DNA from: Neotamlana sargassicola
GTDB lineage: Bacteria > Bacteroidota > Bacteroidia > Flavobacteriales > Flavobacteriaceae
Direction of reading: 5' to 3'
NCBI RefSeq assembly: GCF_020523965.1
Contig: NZ_JAJAPX010000004.1
Span: 248,001-312,000, forward strand
Length of the DNA stretch: 64,000 nucleotides
Below, piece by piece: positions 24,076 through 33,897 of the stretch. Each line of letters begins with the position of its first letter. Position 1 is the first letter of the stretch. The notes beneath the pieces are model-generated. The model did no database searches. It was not told where the DNA came from and saw only the letters and a list, made by a program, of their open reading frames with translations. The translations under genes were made by a program, and so were the position numbers.

Positions 24076-25800
24076 TTAAAAATCGAACTTATAGGTTGCT
24101 CCTGCTAAAAGCTGAATGCCTTGAACCGGGAAATTCTGCCATTTTTGGTAGCTATTATTTGCTAAGTTATTTCCTTTGGCGTACACAGAAAATTTATCGT
24201 TTATGTGATATCCAACATGTGCATTCGCATCAAAAAAGCTATCTAAAGTTACGGTTTGTATAGTTGGCGTACTTTCCATAGCTATTAAATCTTTACGCTC
24301 GCCTACATAAAATAAATTCGCTCCAGCAAACCAATTTTGGTTTATTTGGTAATCGAAAAACAACGATCCTTTTATGTCTGGTAAGTTCCAGACTTCGGTC
24401 TGTGTTTTGGCATCGTAGCCAAAATATTCGGCTTTTAAACCTAATTTAAAGTTACGACTAACATCGACATTAATTTCACCCGCTACACCAAAAGTATCGA
24501 CGTTATCGTAAACAATACCAAACGAATTTCCATACTCATAAGCTTGGGTTGCAGTTGTATTTTTAATGGTATTAGTAATAAATAGAGCTTTGTTTTTATC
24601 GGCATTGTAATGCCCGCTAATGCTGTAACTCATATTGCTAGACAATTTACCTTTTAAGCCTATAAAGGCATTAAATAAATTATCGGTTGGCGCTATATTT
24701 AAAGTTGGCGATACAAATGGGTTTTCGCTAGCAAAACCATAATACGAATTTTGGTTTAAATCGCCTTGAACACCACCATACACTATTAAAACATCGTTTA
24801 CTAAGCGATACGTGGCCGTTACGTTTGGATACAAATAGAATTTATTATCGCCTGTTTCGATATCGTTTAAATAATACGTAGAAACACCTAAGTTCAAGGT
24901 TAAATCGTCGCGTTTAAGCTGATATGTTGGCGAAAGCCCAACGAAGAAATTACCATAATTTACCTCATCGGTTGTAAAATAATTTCTATCGAAAGTTCCT
25001 CCTAAATAATCGAAGGTTAAACCTGTTGAAATTTCGATATCGTTTATTGGAATATCGACCTTAGTATTTACAACAAACCTATTTTCGCCCGAGCCTTGGT
25101 TATCGCCAAAACGACGAAATTTAAAATCGGCCGATTTTACATAAGTGTCTTCAAAAGTAATATCGCCACCAAAATGAGCATTATAAAACATATGGTCGAC
25201 GGCAGGATTATTGGCTTGAACGGTTAAAACTTGCGATTCTGGCACACCATACCAATTGTAAACTTGGTGCTGAAAACCTCCTTCTACATTCCACGCGTAA
25301 TCGCGCATACGGCTGCTATAGTTTACATTAATTTTTGAGTTTGAAAAATGATCGTCGAACTCGACACCTTCTATTCCACCTTGCGATGAATGATGACTTA
25401 CATAACCACCAACACTTTCGTTACGATTTAGCGCATGATTTAAATACACTTCGCCCAAAAGTGTGGTGTAGGTTCCCACGCCAAAAGTGGCATAGTTATC
25501 GAAAATTTTAGCCGGTTCGCGCTTTTCTACTACTGCGGCTTTACCTTTTGCAGGTGTAAATGTTGAAGCTACAGGAAAGGAGAAAATATTATATTTTACA
25601 TCCTTTTTAGTTTCGGTGGTTTCGTCGTCGAGTTTTGGAGTTTCACGAACCTTAAACACATCGGAAATAGTTGGTGAATATGGTTTTACAACATCGATTA
25701 CTCCGGTATTTATAGTATCGTTTTCTCTACTTTGAGCAAACGATAGCGTTGTAATTAAAACGACAATTACTGCTGAAATATGTTTTATTTGCTTTCGCAT
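24076..25800 (-). CDS. Plugless TonB-receptor-like outer membrane beta-barrel protein
   Basis: The 574-residue protein has a signal peptide ending SFAQS (about 1-24), a short N-terminal linker (INTGVIDVVKPYSPTISDVF, about 31-50), no recognisable plug domain, and then a run of beta strands ending ATYKFDF, with the Phe terminus of outer membrane proteins. The C-terminal part (YHINDKFSVYAKGNNLANNSY) is typical of TonB-dependent receptor barrels. Without a plug it may be an open porin or a structural barrel. It lies 103 bp downstream of a 1012-residue TPR gene, which is probably its partner. Confidence 0.8.
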   Translation of the reverse strand: MRKQIKHISAVIVVLITTLSFAQSRENDTINTGVIDVVKPYSPTISDVFKVRETPKLDDETTETKKDVKYNIFSFPVASTFTPAKGKAAVVEKREPAKIFDNYATFGVGTYTTLLGEVYLNHALNRNESVGGYVSHHSSQGGIEGVEFDDHFSNSKINVNYSSRMRDYAWNVEGGFQHQVYNWYGVPESQVLTVQANNPAVDHMFYNAHFGGDITFEDTYVKSADFKFRRFGDNQGSGENRFVVNTKVDIPINDIEISTGLTFDYLGGTFDRNYFTTDEVNYGNFFVGLSPTYQLKRDDLTLNLGVSTYYLNDIETGDNKFYLYPNVTATYRLVNDVLIVYGGVQGDLNQNSYYGFASENPFVSPTLNIAPTDNLFNAFIGLKGKLSSNMSYSISGHYNADKNKALFITNTIKNTTATQAYEYGNSFGIVYDNVDTFGVAGEINVDVSRNFKLGLKAEYFGYDAKTQTEVWNLPDIKGSLFFDYQINQNWFAGANLFYVGERKDLIAMESTPTIQTVTLDSFFDANAHVGYHINDKFSVYAKGNNLANNSYQKWQNFPVQGIQLLAGATYKFDF

Positions 25801-25903
25801 GAATTCTATTTTTTATTTTTTTAATCCGCAAAGGCGGACATTTTTTTGATTTTATTTTGACTGATGTTTTTTACTCTAGCTACCAAACCTTGTGTAACAT
25901 AAA

Positions 25904-28900
25904 CTAATCTTCGGTTTCGATAGACGAGTTTGTTTTAGCTTCTTCGGTTTTTATTTTCTTTAATTCTGCTTTCGCCTCGGTTACTACGTCGTCGAAATCT
26001 GGAAAATTTTGAATCACACTTTCTAAAATATAGGTGGCTTGAAAAGCATCTTTTAAAGCGTAAAAGTTTTTAGCCATAAGCACCAATCCTTTTGCACTGT
26101 AATATTTATAACCAGAAAAATCTTTGGCTAATTTTTGTACCGCCGTGTTAGATGCTTCGTATTTTGCTTCTTTATTTTTAAAATAAGCATTGTAGTATAA
26201 AGCTTCGGCAGCAGTTTCGCCAGTAGCCACTTTTTCCACTTCAGCAAATGCTGTTTTGGCTTTAGCTTCATTGTTTGTTTTTATAGCCGAACGTGCAATT
26301 ATTACGTACGCATCACTTTTTATTTTGTTATCAATTTTAGAGCTAACGAGCACTTTTTCCGCGTAAGCGACTGCTTCGGTATAGTTTTCTAATTGATAAT
26401 TAGCTTTCATTAAATTGGATTGTGCAAATACCACGTTTTGCGGAAAATTTGCTTCTGCTTCTAATCGTTTTAACACTGGAATAGCATTTTTCCAGTTTTT
26501 CTTTTCTAAATGAAACTGCGATAACCGCGTTAATGCTTCTTCGGTATACTCGTTTTGCGCTGCCTCAACGATGTATTGGTAATGCGGTGCTGCATTTTCT
26601 AGCAAATCTTTTTTGTAATACAACTGCGCAATGTAAAAATGCGCTTTTAAGGCGTGTAAACCATTAGGAAACTGACTTAAATAGCCGTTAAATTGCTTAA
26701 TGGCTCTATCGGTATTACCATCTACATATTGTTTTTCGGCAGCCTCGTAGGTTGTATTATCTAAATCGGCATCGGTAATTTCAACATAATCTAAAGTTTT
26801 TACCCAAGCGGCATATTCATCTACCTGACCCAAATCGATATAAATTAAACGTGCTGTAGAAACCGCTTGAACAGCTTCTGGTGAACCGGCATAATTACTG
26901 GCCACGTTTTTAAATTTAACTAGCGCATCTTGGTTTTGACTTGCATTGTAATAAATTAACCCTTGGCGTAACAAAGCCTTTGGAACAAATGAGCTATTTT
27001 TATAGGCTACACTTAATTTATTGTAGGTGGCGTGTGCTTTTTGAGTTTGACCTTCTTTTACATAAGAATTACCAAGTTCGTACATAGCATCGTCACGTAA
27101 TTTTGAATTTGGATAGGTTTTAATAAATGTTTCTAATTCATGTATTTTTTTTGAAGATTGCCCCGCATAACCAACGCTTAAGGCTTTTTGAAAAAACGCA
27201 TAATCTGATTCTATTTCGTTTAGCTTTATTGCGTTTTGATAAGCATCGATGGCATTGTTATATTCACTAGACACGAAATAACCATCGCCTAATCGTAAAT
27301 ACGCATCGTTAAGTCTTACTTTATCGTCTTTATGATTGCTAATAAATTGGTTAAAATAAGTTGTAGCCTGAGTATAACTTTTTAGTTTAAAATAGGTATA
27401 GGCTAAATTATAATTTAAATTCTCGAATTCTGGTGTTTCTGAAGCTTCTGCCATTTGGCTAAATTGCTTGAAACCAATTAAAGCATCATCGAAATTAGAT
27501 AAATTATAATCGGCTTCTGCTTTCCAGAATGTGGCACGCGCCGTGTAAATTGGTTCGAGAGATTCTTTTAACGAGGCATCGAACAAATTTTCGGCTTCTA
27601 AATAATCATTGTCATTATACAACTCTAAACCACGATAAAACGCTACTTTTTGGTATGCTACTTTATTATCGTAACTATTTTTTCCTTTTAACAGTTTTAA
27701 AGCTTCGGCATAGTTTTTAGAAGTTATGTAAGAATCGATTAAAAGCGTTTCAATTTCTTCACGATAACTTGTTTCTGGATATTTTTCTAAATAACCAGCC
27801 AAAACTTGAGGTGCCGATTGATACGGATTACCTATTTCGTAACTAATTTTGGCATAATTTAACCAGGCATCTTCTTGAATTTTTAAATCGAAATCCATTT
27901 CAGAGGCATTTTTAAATGCATTTAAAGCTTCTTGTTTTTTATCGAGGTGTACATAACTTTCCCCTAAATGATAATACGCGTTTTGGGCTATGCTATTTGT
28001 GCCTCCAACAATTTTATTAAACTCGTTAATGGCATTTTCGTATTGTTTTTGCTTATAGTATGTGTAGCCCAGTTGGTAATAATCTGTATTATTCCACTTC
28101 GCTGTTTTTTCTCGTTTCCCTTTACGACCTTTATACGCTTTTAAATACGGTAAAGCTTCTTCGTAATTTTCAAGATTAAAATAGCTTTCGCCAATAATTT
28201 TTGAAAGTTCGGATACTTCGTTTTCGTCGCCAGAATCTAATCGGTCTTTTGCCAACTCGATGGCTTTTTCAAAATTACCTAGCTTAAAGTTTAAATCGGC
28301 TTGATAATACGATAATTTTTCTTTGTAACGTTCTTGGTCGCTAACTTGATCGAAATATTCGTTGGCCTCATCGTAATCGTCGCCTTCGTAAGCCATAAAA
28401 CCAATATAATACTTAGCTTGCGATCCATATTCTTTAGAGCTTTCAACACGGTTTAAATATTTTTTGGCATCTTTATATTGTTTTACAGAAAACGCCGAAT
28501 AACCGTTATTAAAGTAAAACTTTTCTTTTTCGCTTCGCCCTAAAGCATTTTCGTTTACTTTACTGTACCATTTTCTGGCATAGGCGTATTTTGAATTTTC
28601 GAAATAATAATCGGCTACATCAACATAAGCCGTATTTTTTTTGGTACTTGTTGGATATTCTGCTACGAAATTTTCGACTAATTGGTCGGCATTTTGCTGG
28701 TTTAATCGCACCGCACAATTGGCTATGTAATACGCACAGTCTGATTGTAAAATATCTTCTTCGGCCGTTTTTTTAACACTGCTAAACAACGACTGAGCCG
28801 CTAAGTATTGCTGATTGTTATAAAGTGATAATGCCTTTTGATAATCGACTAAGTTACTAGTATAAGTGGCCGATTGTTGTGCCATTGTTGGGAAAATAAA

Positions 28901-28942
28901 ACCCAAAACGAGCATGAGGGAAAGTATGTTTTTGTAAATCAT
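25904..28942 (-). CDS. Large exported TPR-repeat protein (1012 residues)
   Basis: A signal peptide (about 1-21, ending TMAQQ) precedes almost continuous TPR units from residue 30 to 980, for example YAYARKWYSKVNENALG, YQLGYTYYKQKQYENAINEF, AYYHLGESYVHLDKKQEAL and YIAQLYYKKDLLENAAPHY. The C-terminal tail is charged (KKIKTEEAKTNSSIETED). Periplasmic TPR superhelices organise protein assemblies. The downstream plugless barrel gene suggests a barrel-plus-scaffold complex at the outer membrane. No known named system is recognisable. Opposite-strand open frames within it are shadows. Confidence 0.88.
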   Translation of the reverse strand: MIYKNILSLMLVLGFIFPTMAQQSATYTSNLVDYQKALSLYNNQQYLAAQSLFSSVKKTAEEDILQSDCAYYIANCAVRLNQQNADQLVENFVAEYPTSTKKNTAYVDVADYYFENSKYAYARKWYSKVNENALGRSEKEKFYFNNGYSAFSVKQYKDAKKYLNRVESSKEYGSQAKYYIGFMAYEGDDYDEANEYFDQVSDQERYKEKLSYYQADLNFKLGNFEKAIELAKDRLDSGDENEVSELSKIIGESYFNLENYEEALPYLKAYKGRKGKREKTAKWNNTDYYQLGYTYYKQKQYENAINEFNKIVGGTNSIAQNAYYHLGESYVHLDKKQEALNAFKNASEMDFDLKIQEDAWLNYAKISYEIGNPYQSAPQVLAGYLEKYPETSYREEIETLLIDSYITSKNYAEALKLLKGKNSYDNKVAYQKVAFYRGLELYNDNDYLEAENLFDASLKESLEPIYTARATFWKAEADYNLSNFDDALIGFKQFSQMAEASETPEFENLNYNLAYTYFKLKSYTQATTYFNQFISNHKDDKVRLNDAYLRLGDGYFVSSEYNNAIDAYQNAIKLNEIESDYAFFQKALSVGYAGQSSKKIHELETFIKTYPNSKLRDDAMYELGNSYVKEGQTQKAHATYNKLSVAYKNSSFVPKALLRQGLIYYNASQNQDALVKFKNVASNYAGSPEAVQAVSTARLIYIDLGQVDEYAAWVKTLDYVEITDADLDNTTYEAAEKQYVDGNTDRAIKQFNGYLSQFPNGLHALKAHFYIAQLYYKKDLLENAAPHYQYIVEAAQNEYTEEALTRLSQFHLEKKNWKNAIPVLKRLEAEANFPQNVVFAQSNLMKANYQLENYTEAVAYAEKVLVSSKIDNKIKSDAYVIIARSAIKTNNEAKAKTAFAEVEKVATGETAAEALYYNAYFKNKEAKYEASNTAVQKLAKDFSGYKYYSAKGLVLMAKNFYALKDAFQATYILESVIQNFPDFDDVVTEAKAELKKIKTEEAKTNSSIETED

Positions 28943-29165
28943 TTACAAGTCGTTTTTTAATTTGAGTATTCAAATATAAATGAATCTAAAAAGTATAACG
29001 TAACAATTAAGATAGAATTATAAAAACAGGTATTAAATATTAAAATATAGTAAATTAAAATATGTACAACATTAAAATGTAGCGCTCAAAACAATAAAAT
29101 TTCGGCAATTAGGTTTGTTAGGTTAAACTATAAACTTTAAACTTGTACTTTTAAACCAATATTTC

Positions 29166-29849
29166 ATGTCTAGCCCTATTTTACAATTAAAAGACGCGTC
29201 AATTTTTCAAGGTGGAAGTCTCGTTCTTTCTAACATAAACCTAGAAATGAACAAAGGCGATTTTGTGTATTTAATTGGTAAAACAGGCTCTGGAAAAAGT
29301 AGTTTTATGAAAACGCTTTACGGCGATTTACCATTAACCGAAGGTGAAGGCAGTATTGTAGATTTTAACTTAAAAACCTTAAAGGAAAAAGAAATTCCGT
29401 TTTTACGACGAAAGTTGGGCGTTGTTTTTCAAGATTTTAAATTACTACCTGATAGAAATATTAATGACAATCTGCTTTTTGTTTTAAAAGCCACTGGTTG
29501 GAAAGATAAAACCAAAATGACCGCTCGTGTTGATGACGTTTTAACAAAAGTTGATATGAAAACTAAAGGCTTTAAATTTCCTCACGAAATTTCGGGTGGC
29601 GAGCAACAACGTGTTGCCATTGCTCGTGCTTTATTAAACCATCCAGAACTTATTTTAGCCGACGAGCCTACTGGAAACTTAGACCCGCAAACCAGTATTG
29701 AGGTTATGGAAGTATTGCAAGAACTAAGTAAAAACGGCAATACCATTTTAATGGCCACTCACGACTACGCCCTACTACTTAAATATCCAAGAAAAACGTT
29801 AAAATGCGACGAAAACCAAGTTTTTGAAGTGGTACAGCGCAAAAGTTAG
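29166..29849 (+). CDS. ftsE: Cell division ATP-binding protein FtsE
   Basis: The 227-residue ABC ATPase has Walker A GKTGSGKS (38-45), Q-loop [14 protein letters not shown], signature SGGEQQR, Walker [14 protein letters not shown] and switch His in MATHDYALL. The [11 protein letters not shown]...NDNL sequence and size match FtsE, which with the permease FtsX controls peptidoglycan hydrolases at the septum. No ftsX is adjacent, as is common in Bacteroidota. It is followed after 2 bp by a zinc-ribbon methyltransferase and surface-glycan genes, so it may share a transcript with them. Confidence 0.88.
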   Translation: MSSPILQLKDASIFQGGSLVLSNINLEMNKGDFVYLIGKTGSGKSSFMKTLYGDLPLTEGEGSIVDFNLKTLKEKEIPFLRRKLGVVFQDFKLLPDRNINDNLLFVLKATGWKDKTKMTARVDDVLTKVDMKTKGFKFPHEISGGEQQRVAIARALLNHPELILADEPTGNLDPQTSIEVMEVLQELSKNGNTILMATHDYALLLKYPRKTLKCDENQVFEVVQRKS

Positions 29850-29851
29850 CT

Positions 29852-30589
29852 ATGTATAATTTTATAAAACAAAAAGCCAAAACCTTAATTCCGAAATCAT
29901 TTTTATTTAACAACGAATTATTTCTTCGTTCGTTTTATGGCTATTTTTATAAAGGTAAAAAACACCAGTGTAATATTTGCCAGCACAAACTAAAACGTTT
30001 TGTACCTTTAAACGAAAACGATTTACTTTGTCCGTTTTGTGGCAGTATATCTAGAAACCGAAGATTATGGAATATTTTATTAAAGGAAAACTTAATTAAC
30101 GGGACTATTTTACATTTTTCGCCTTCTAGAAGCTTATACAGAATGCTAAAAAAAGATGATACTATTAATTATTTTAGTACCGATTTTGAAAATGAATTTT
30201 TAGCCGATTACCAATTTGATATAACCAAAATCCATAGGCCAGATAATTATTTTGACACCATAATTTGCTATCATATTTTAGAACATATTGTTGATGACAG
30301 CAAAGCTATGAGCGAGCTTTATCGTGTTTTAAAACCAAACGGAACAGTATTAATACAAACACCTTTTAAGTCTGGAGAAATTTATGAAGACGCTTCTATA
30401 ACTTCGCCAGAAGCACGATTAAAACATTTTGGGCAAGAAGATCATGTAAGAGTATACTCTGTTAATGGATTAAAATCTAGATTAGAAAACGCAGGTTTTA
30501 AAGTAAACACGCTTGAATTTAACACCAACAACGACGACGAGTTTCATGGCTTTACCTCTCCAGAAATTATATTAAAACTTACTAAATAA
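29852..30589 (+). CDS. SAM-dependent methyltransferase with N-terminal zinc ribbon
   Basis: The 245-residue protein has a four-Cys knuckle (CNIC at 40-43, CPFC at 60-63) followed by SRNRRLWNILL, then a class I methyltransferase core in which motif I is degenerate (INGTILHFSPSRSLYRML, YFSTDFENEF) but motifs YFDTIICYHILEHIVDDS and LKPNGTVLIQTPF are clear. This type is found among polysaccharide biosynthesis genes, probably methylating a sugar or polyisoprenoid-linked glycan. It starts 2 bp after ftsE and overlaps the next glycosyltransferase start by 1 nt, so translation is coupled. Confidence 0.8.
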   Translation: MYNFIKQKAKTLIPKSFLFNNELFLRSFYGYFYKGKKHQCNICQHKLKRFVPLNENDLLCPFCGSISRNRRLWNILLKENLINGTILHFSPSRSLYRMLKKDDTINYFSTDFENEFLADYQFDITKIHRPDNYFDTIICYHILEHIVDDSKAMSELYRVLKPNGTVLIQTPFKSGEIYEDASITSPEARLKHFGQEDHVRVYSVNGLKSRLENAGFKVNTLEFNTNNDDEFHGFTSPEIILKLTK

Positions 30590-31434
30590 TGCTTTCGGTA
30601 TTAATACCAACATACAATTGCAATATAACATCGCTTGTTCATAAAATACACAAGCAAGCAAGCGAGTTAAACGTTGTATTCGAGATCATTTGTATTGACG
30701 ATTGCTCAACAACCAAAAGCATAAGTGAGGCAAACCAAAACATAAGCAATCTTAAAAACACCAATTACACCATTCTAGATAAAAATGTAGGCAGAAGCGC
30801 CATTAGAAACATTTTAGCAAAACAAGCCACATACAATTTATTGCTTTTTATAGATGCTGGTACTATGCCTAAAAATACCGATTTTATTAAAAGCTACCTC
30901 AAAGTAAAAAACCACGCCGTAACTTCTGGAGGCATGACCTGTTTAGCAACACCTCCCAACAAACCATATAAATTAAGATGGTTGTACACAAAAAAAAGAG
31001 AACACAAAACACTGTGTTCATCGAACTTCATGATTAAAAAAGATGTAATATTAGCGCATCCTTTTGATGAAACTATAACAAGTTATGGCTATGAAGATGT
31101 TCTGTTTTTTAAAAACCTTGAGAAACATGATTTTAAAACTCATTTTTTTAACAACCCTGTTGTGCATCATGCCGACGATGATACCTCAACATTTTTAAAC
31201 AAAACCGACAAAGCATTAAATAATTTAATGATGTTGTATAATGAAAAAAAGATCTTTCCGCATCAGGTTAAACTCTTAAAACTGTATTTAAGTTTAAAAA
31301 CATTAAAACTTAACGGCTTAATTTATTTAATCTTTAAAATTGTTAAGCCAATTGTGAAAATAAACTTAAATTCAAACAATCCCTCTATTTTATTGTTCGA
31401 TTTTTATAGAATAAGTTACCTTTGCCGCCATTAA
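30589..31434 (+). CDS. Family 2 glycosyltransferase
   Basis: The 281-residue protein has GT2 motifs LSVLIPTYNCNITSLVHKIH, EIICIDDCSTTKS and LLFIDAGTMPKN, where the usual DxD second Asp is replaced (Asp-Ala-Gly), and a later GYEDVLFFKNLEKH with the catalytic-region ED. The start codon overlaps the methyltransferase stop (TAATG). It probably adds one sugar to the surface polysaccharide at the cytoplasmic membrane. Donor and linkage are unknown. The C-terminus may overlap the promoter of the next gene. Confidence 0.82.
   Translation: MLSVLIPTYNCNITSLVHKIHKQASELNVVFEIICIDDCSTTKSISEANQNISNLKNTNYTILDKNVGRSAIRNILAKQATYNLLLFIDAGTMPKNTDFIKSYLKVKNHAVTSGGMTCLATPPNKPYKLRWLYTKKREHKTLCSSNFMIKKDVILAHPFDETITSYGYEDVLFFKNLEKHDFKTHFFNNPVVHHADDDTSTFLNKTDKALNNLMMLYNEKKIFPHQVKLLKLYLSLKTLKLNGLIYLIFKIVKPIVKINLNSNNPSILLFDFYRISYLCRH
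31393..31424 (+). promoter_or_regulatory. Predicted promoter inside the 3' end of a glycosyltransferase gene
   Basis: TTG at 31393-31395, a 21-nt spacer, then TACCTTTG at 31417-31424 followed by CCGCC, the sequence form seen at typA and before tmRNA in this window. It would drive the glycosyltransferase at 31445. Confidence 0.5.
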
Positions 31435-31444
31435 TAGTTAACTA

Positions 31445-32386
31445 ATGCCTTTTTTTTCCGTAATTATTCCTTTATATAATAAGGAAAAATATATTGAATC
31501 TACTTTAAAAAGTGTTTTAAACCAAGATTTTAAAGACTTTGAAATAATTGTTTTTGATGATGGTAGTACGGACGAAAGTTTAAAAAAGGTTAAGACATTT
31601 AACGACGGTCGTATAGTTATTTATAAGCAAAAAAATAAAGGTGTTTCATCTACCCGAAATAATGCCATTAAAGTTGCAAAAGGCCAATATATGGCACTTT
31701 TAGATGCCGATGATTATTGGACTCCAAACCATTTAACCGAACTAAAAAATTTAATTAACACTTTTCCAAAAGCTGGGTTATTCTGCAACAACTACAAAGT
31801 TATTTACAACAACAAGGTTTCTTTACCTGCCAAATTCAACTTTAATTATGGAAATGATTATGTTATTGTAGAAGACTTTTTTAAAGCCAGCATAATTAAC
31901 TGTGTGGCTTGGACTTCATCGGTGTGTTTTTCAAAAGACACTTTTCTTGATATTGGCGGTTTTCAACCTCACTTAAAAACAGCTCAAGACCTCGATTTAT
32001 GGATTAGACTTGCTTTAAAACATCAAGTGGCTTTTAACCCTAACATTACCATGCATTATAAGCTTTATGTGAAAAACAGCTTATCGAAAAGTGAAGATAA
32101 TTTTAATAGTATTAGGTACGATTTTATTTCTAGCTTCGCTAAAATTGAAGCTACCAACCCTTCTTTGAAATTATATTTAGATATTAACCGCTATTCTGTA
32201 GCACTGCGTTCTCGCGTAAATAATAATAACGCACTTTACAAAAAGTTAAAAAGCGAAATAGACCTAAACAACTTAAATTTTAAGCAGAAATTACTTTTAA
32301 ACTCACCTAAATCTATCTTAATTAAATTTAGAAGTTTTCAAAAGTTTTTATTAAACAATAACATTTACTTAACTGCCTACAAATAG
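31445..32386 (+). CDS. Family 2 glycosyltransferase
   Basis: The 313-residue GT-A protein has all the classical motifs: FSVIIPLYNKEKYIESTLKS at the start, IIVFDDGSTDESL, YMALLDADDYWTPNH (metal-binding DAD) and AQDLDLWIRLAL with the catalytic acidic residues. It lacks membrane segments and would act at the inner membrane surface. It is the last plus-strand gene before the strand switch; its 3' end overlaps the convergent fdtA-like gene by 18 bp. The specific linkage formed is unknown. Confidence 0.88.
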   Translation: MPFFSVIIPLYNKEKYIESTLKSVLNQDFKDFEIIVFDDGSTDESLKKVKTFNDGRIVIYKQKNKGVSSTRNNAIKVAKGQYMALLDADDYWTPNHLTELKNLINTFPKAGLFCNNYKVIYNNKVSLPAKFNFNYGNDYVIVEDFFKASIINCVAWTSSVCFSKDTFLDIGGFQPHLKTAQDLDLWIRLALKHQVAFNPNITMHYKLYVKNSLSKSEDNFNSIRYDFISSFAKIEATNPSLKLYLDINRYSVALRSRVNNNNALYKKLKSEIDLNNLNFKQKLLLNSPKSILIKFRSFQKFLLNNNIYLTAYK

Positions 32387-32770
32387 TTTAAAAGCTTCAA
32401 AATCTCTTATATAGTCCGACTCATCAAACACATCAGAAGCCAAAACTAAACACACTGCGCCCGATGAAAAATTTTCAATCTCTCTCCAAACCCCAGTAGG
32501 AATTAACAACCCTTTGTTAGGCTTATTAAGCATTATTGTTATTTTTTCGCTTCCATCATCTAAAACCACATCAAAACTACCACTAACGGCAATTAACACT
32601 TCCATTTGTTGTTTATGCGCGTGTCCTCCTCTATAAGCATCGCTAGGCACATCATATAGATAGTAAACACGATTTATTTTAAAAGGGATGATATCTTTTT
32701 CTATTACAGATAAATTTCCCCTAGGATCTGAAATTTTAGGAATATCTATTAGCTTAACGTCCTTATTCAT
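32369..32770 (-). CDS. FdtA/QdtA-type dTDP-sugar 3,4-ketoisomerase (WxcM-like cupin)
   Basis: The 133-residue single-domain cupin carries KISDPRGNLSVIEKDIIPF, RVYYLYDVPSDAYRGGHAHK with the conserved His pair, and LLIPTGVWREIENFSSGAVC, matching the FdtA/QdtA/WxcM family. These enzymes convert dTDP-4-keto-6-deoxyglucose to the 3-keto isomer, the step before FdtB-type transamination. The DegT aminotransferase gene at 37347 in this cluster fits as the next enzyme. Its start overlaps the upstream GT4 gene by 8 bp. Confidence 0.85.
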   Translation of the reverse strand: MNKDVKLIDIPKISDPRGNLSVIEKDIIPFKINRVYYLYDVPSDAYRGGHAHKQQMEVLIAVSGSFDVVLDDGSEKITIMLNKPNKGLLIPTGVWREIENFSSGAVCLVLASDVFDESDYIRDFEAFKLFVGS

Positions 32771-33839
32771 TGAGTAAAATTTTTTGCCAATGTAATGCTA
32801 TTTTATCAGTACTCAAATGTTTCACACTTTGTATTGCGTTTTCCTTACACCTCGTGTATAAGTTTTTATCATCAACAAACCTATTCATAGCTTTCGATAG
32901 AGCCAAACTATTATTTTGTTCTATCAACAAACCATTACTTTCATTAATTATAATTTCTTTAGGGCCCGATTTGCAATCGACCGATATTACTGGTGTGCCA
33001 AGAGCTAAGGACTCAGTTACCGACCTGGGAAAACCTTCATAATTACTGGTTAAAACAGTAAACATAGCGTTTTTAATATAATTTTTAGGATTAGGCTTAA
33101 AAGGTATAAACACGACATAATCGAGCAAATTGTGTTCTTTTACCTTTTCTTTCAGCAAATTTAAATCTGGACCCGACCCCAAAATAATTAATTTAATATT
33201 GTACTGTGGTAATTTTGAAGCCTTATACCCATCAATTAAAAGCGACAAATTTTTTGAGCGCTCTTGTATTCTACCAAAAAATAAGATGTATTTCAAGTTA
33301 GGCGTGTTCTTTAATTCTTGTACTTCAACTTCTTCCTCAGTTTTAATCGGATTATATATTCTAACCACATTTTTAAAACCCATTTTACGCTCTATCTCCT
33401 CCTTTATTTCGTTACTTACCGCAACAAAGTTTTCTACCCCTCCAAAAATTATACGAGCTTTTGTTCTATTTTTAGGCAGATAAGTATTTAGGTTAAAACT
33501 TCTAATAACTGTTACAATTTTTGCCTTACTAAATACCAAACGATACAATAAAAACTCCTTAAAAAAACTGCTATGCGGCCTATTATCTATAACATAATTA
33601 AATTGATGTTTTTTTAAATATGCCCGCAGTACTTTTAATTTCCTCCAATTGTTATTACTACCATTAATTTCTTTTTCTAAATTAAAAAGTGTTCCGGAAA
33701 ATGGATATTCTACCCTGTTTTTAGTTGAAATTACATGTACATTATAACCTAAACTAAATAACATTTGCGACAACAATGCTGCCGATCGTTCAGCGCCTCC
33801 AGCGGCTAATGAGGTGGTTACAATACACACGTTTAGCAT
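32763..33839 (-). CDS. Family 4 glycosyltransferase
   Basis: The 358-residue GT-B protein has an N-terminal ATTSLAAGGAERSAALLSQM-type motif (GGAE acceptor-side loop) and the C-terminal donor-site motifs YILFFGRIQERSKNLSLLID and LTSNYEGFPRSVTESLALGT, the E-x7-E region of GT4 enzymes. It retains nucleotide-sugar configuration when adding a sugar to the growing glycan. A TACCTTTG -7-like box lies on the minus strand at 33886-33893, about 47 nt upstream of the start. It overlaps the fdtA-like gene by 8 bp, so the two are cotranscribed. Confidence 0.88.
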   Translation of the reverse strand: MLNVCIVTTSLAAGGAERSAALLSQMLFSLGYNVHVISTKNRVEYPFSGTLFNLEKEINGSNNNWRKLKVLRAYLKKHQFNYVIDNRPHSSFFKEFLLYRLVFSKAKIVTVIRSFNLNTYLPKNRTKARIIFGGVENFVAVSNEIKEEIERKMGFKNVVRIYNPIKTEEEVEVQELKNTPNLKYILFFGRIQERSKNLSLLIDGYKASKLPQYNIKLIILGSGPDLNLLKEKVKEHNLLDYVVFIPFKPNPKNYIKNAMFTVLTSNYEGFPRSVTESLALGTPVISVDCKSGPKEIIINESNGLLIEQNNSLALSKAMNRFVDDKNLYTRCKENAIQSVKHLSTDKIALHWQKILLNE

Positions 33840-33897
33840 TTCGTAAAAAAAAGATTTTAATTAAATATATTTACGCAAAGATTGACAAAGGTAATAA

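Noticed and set aside
27529-28776. Short plus-strand open frames within the TPR gene
   Set aside because: They are antisense shadows of the repetitive coding sequence, with no start context or recognisable protein features.
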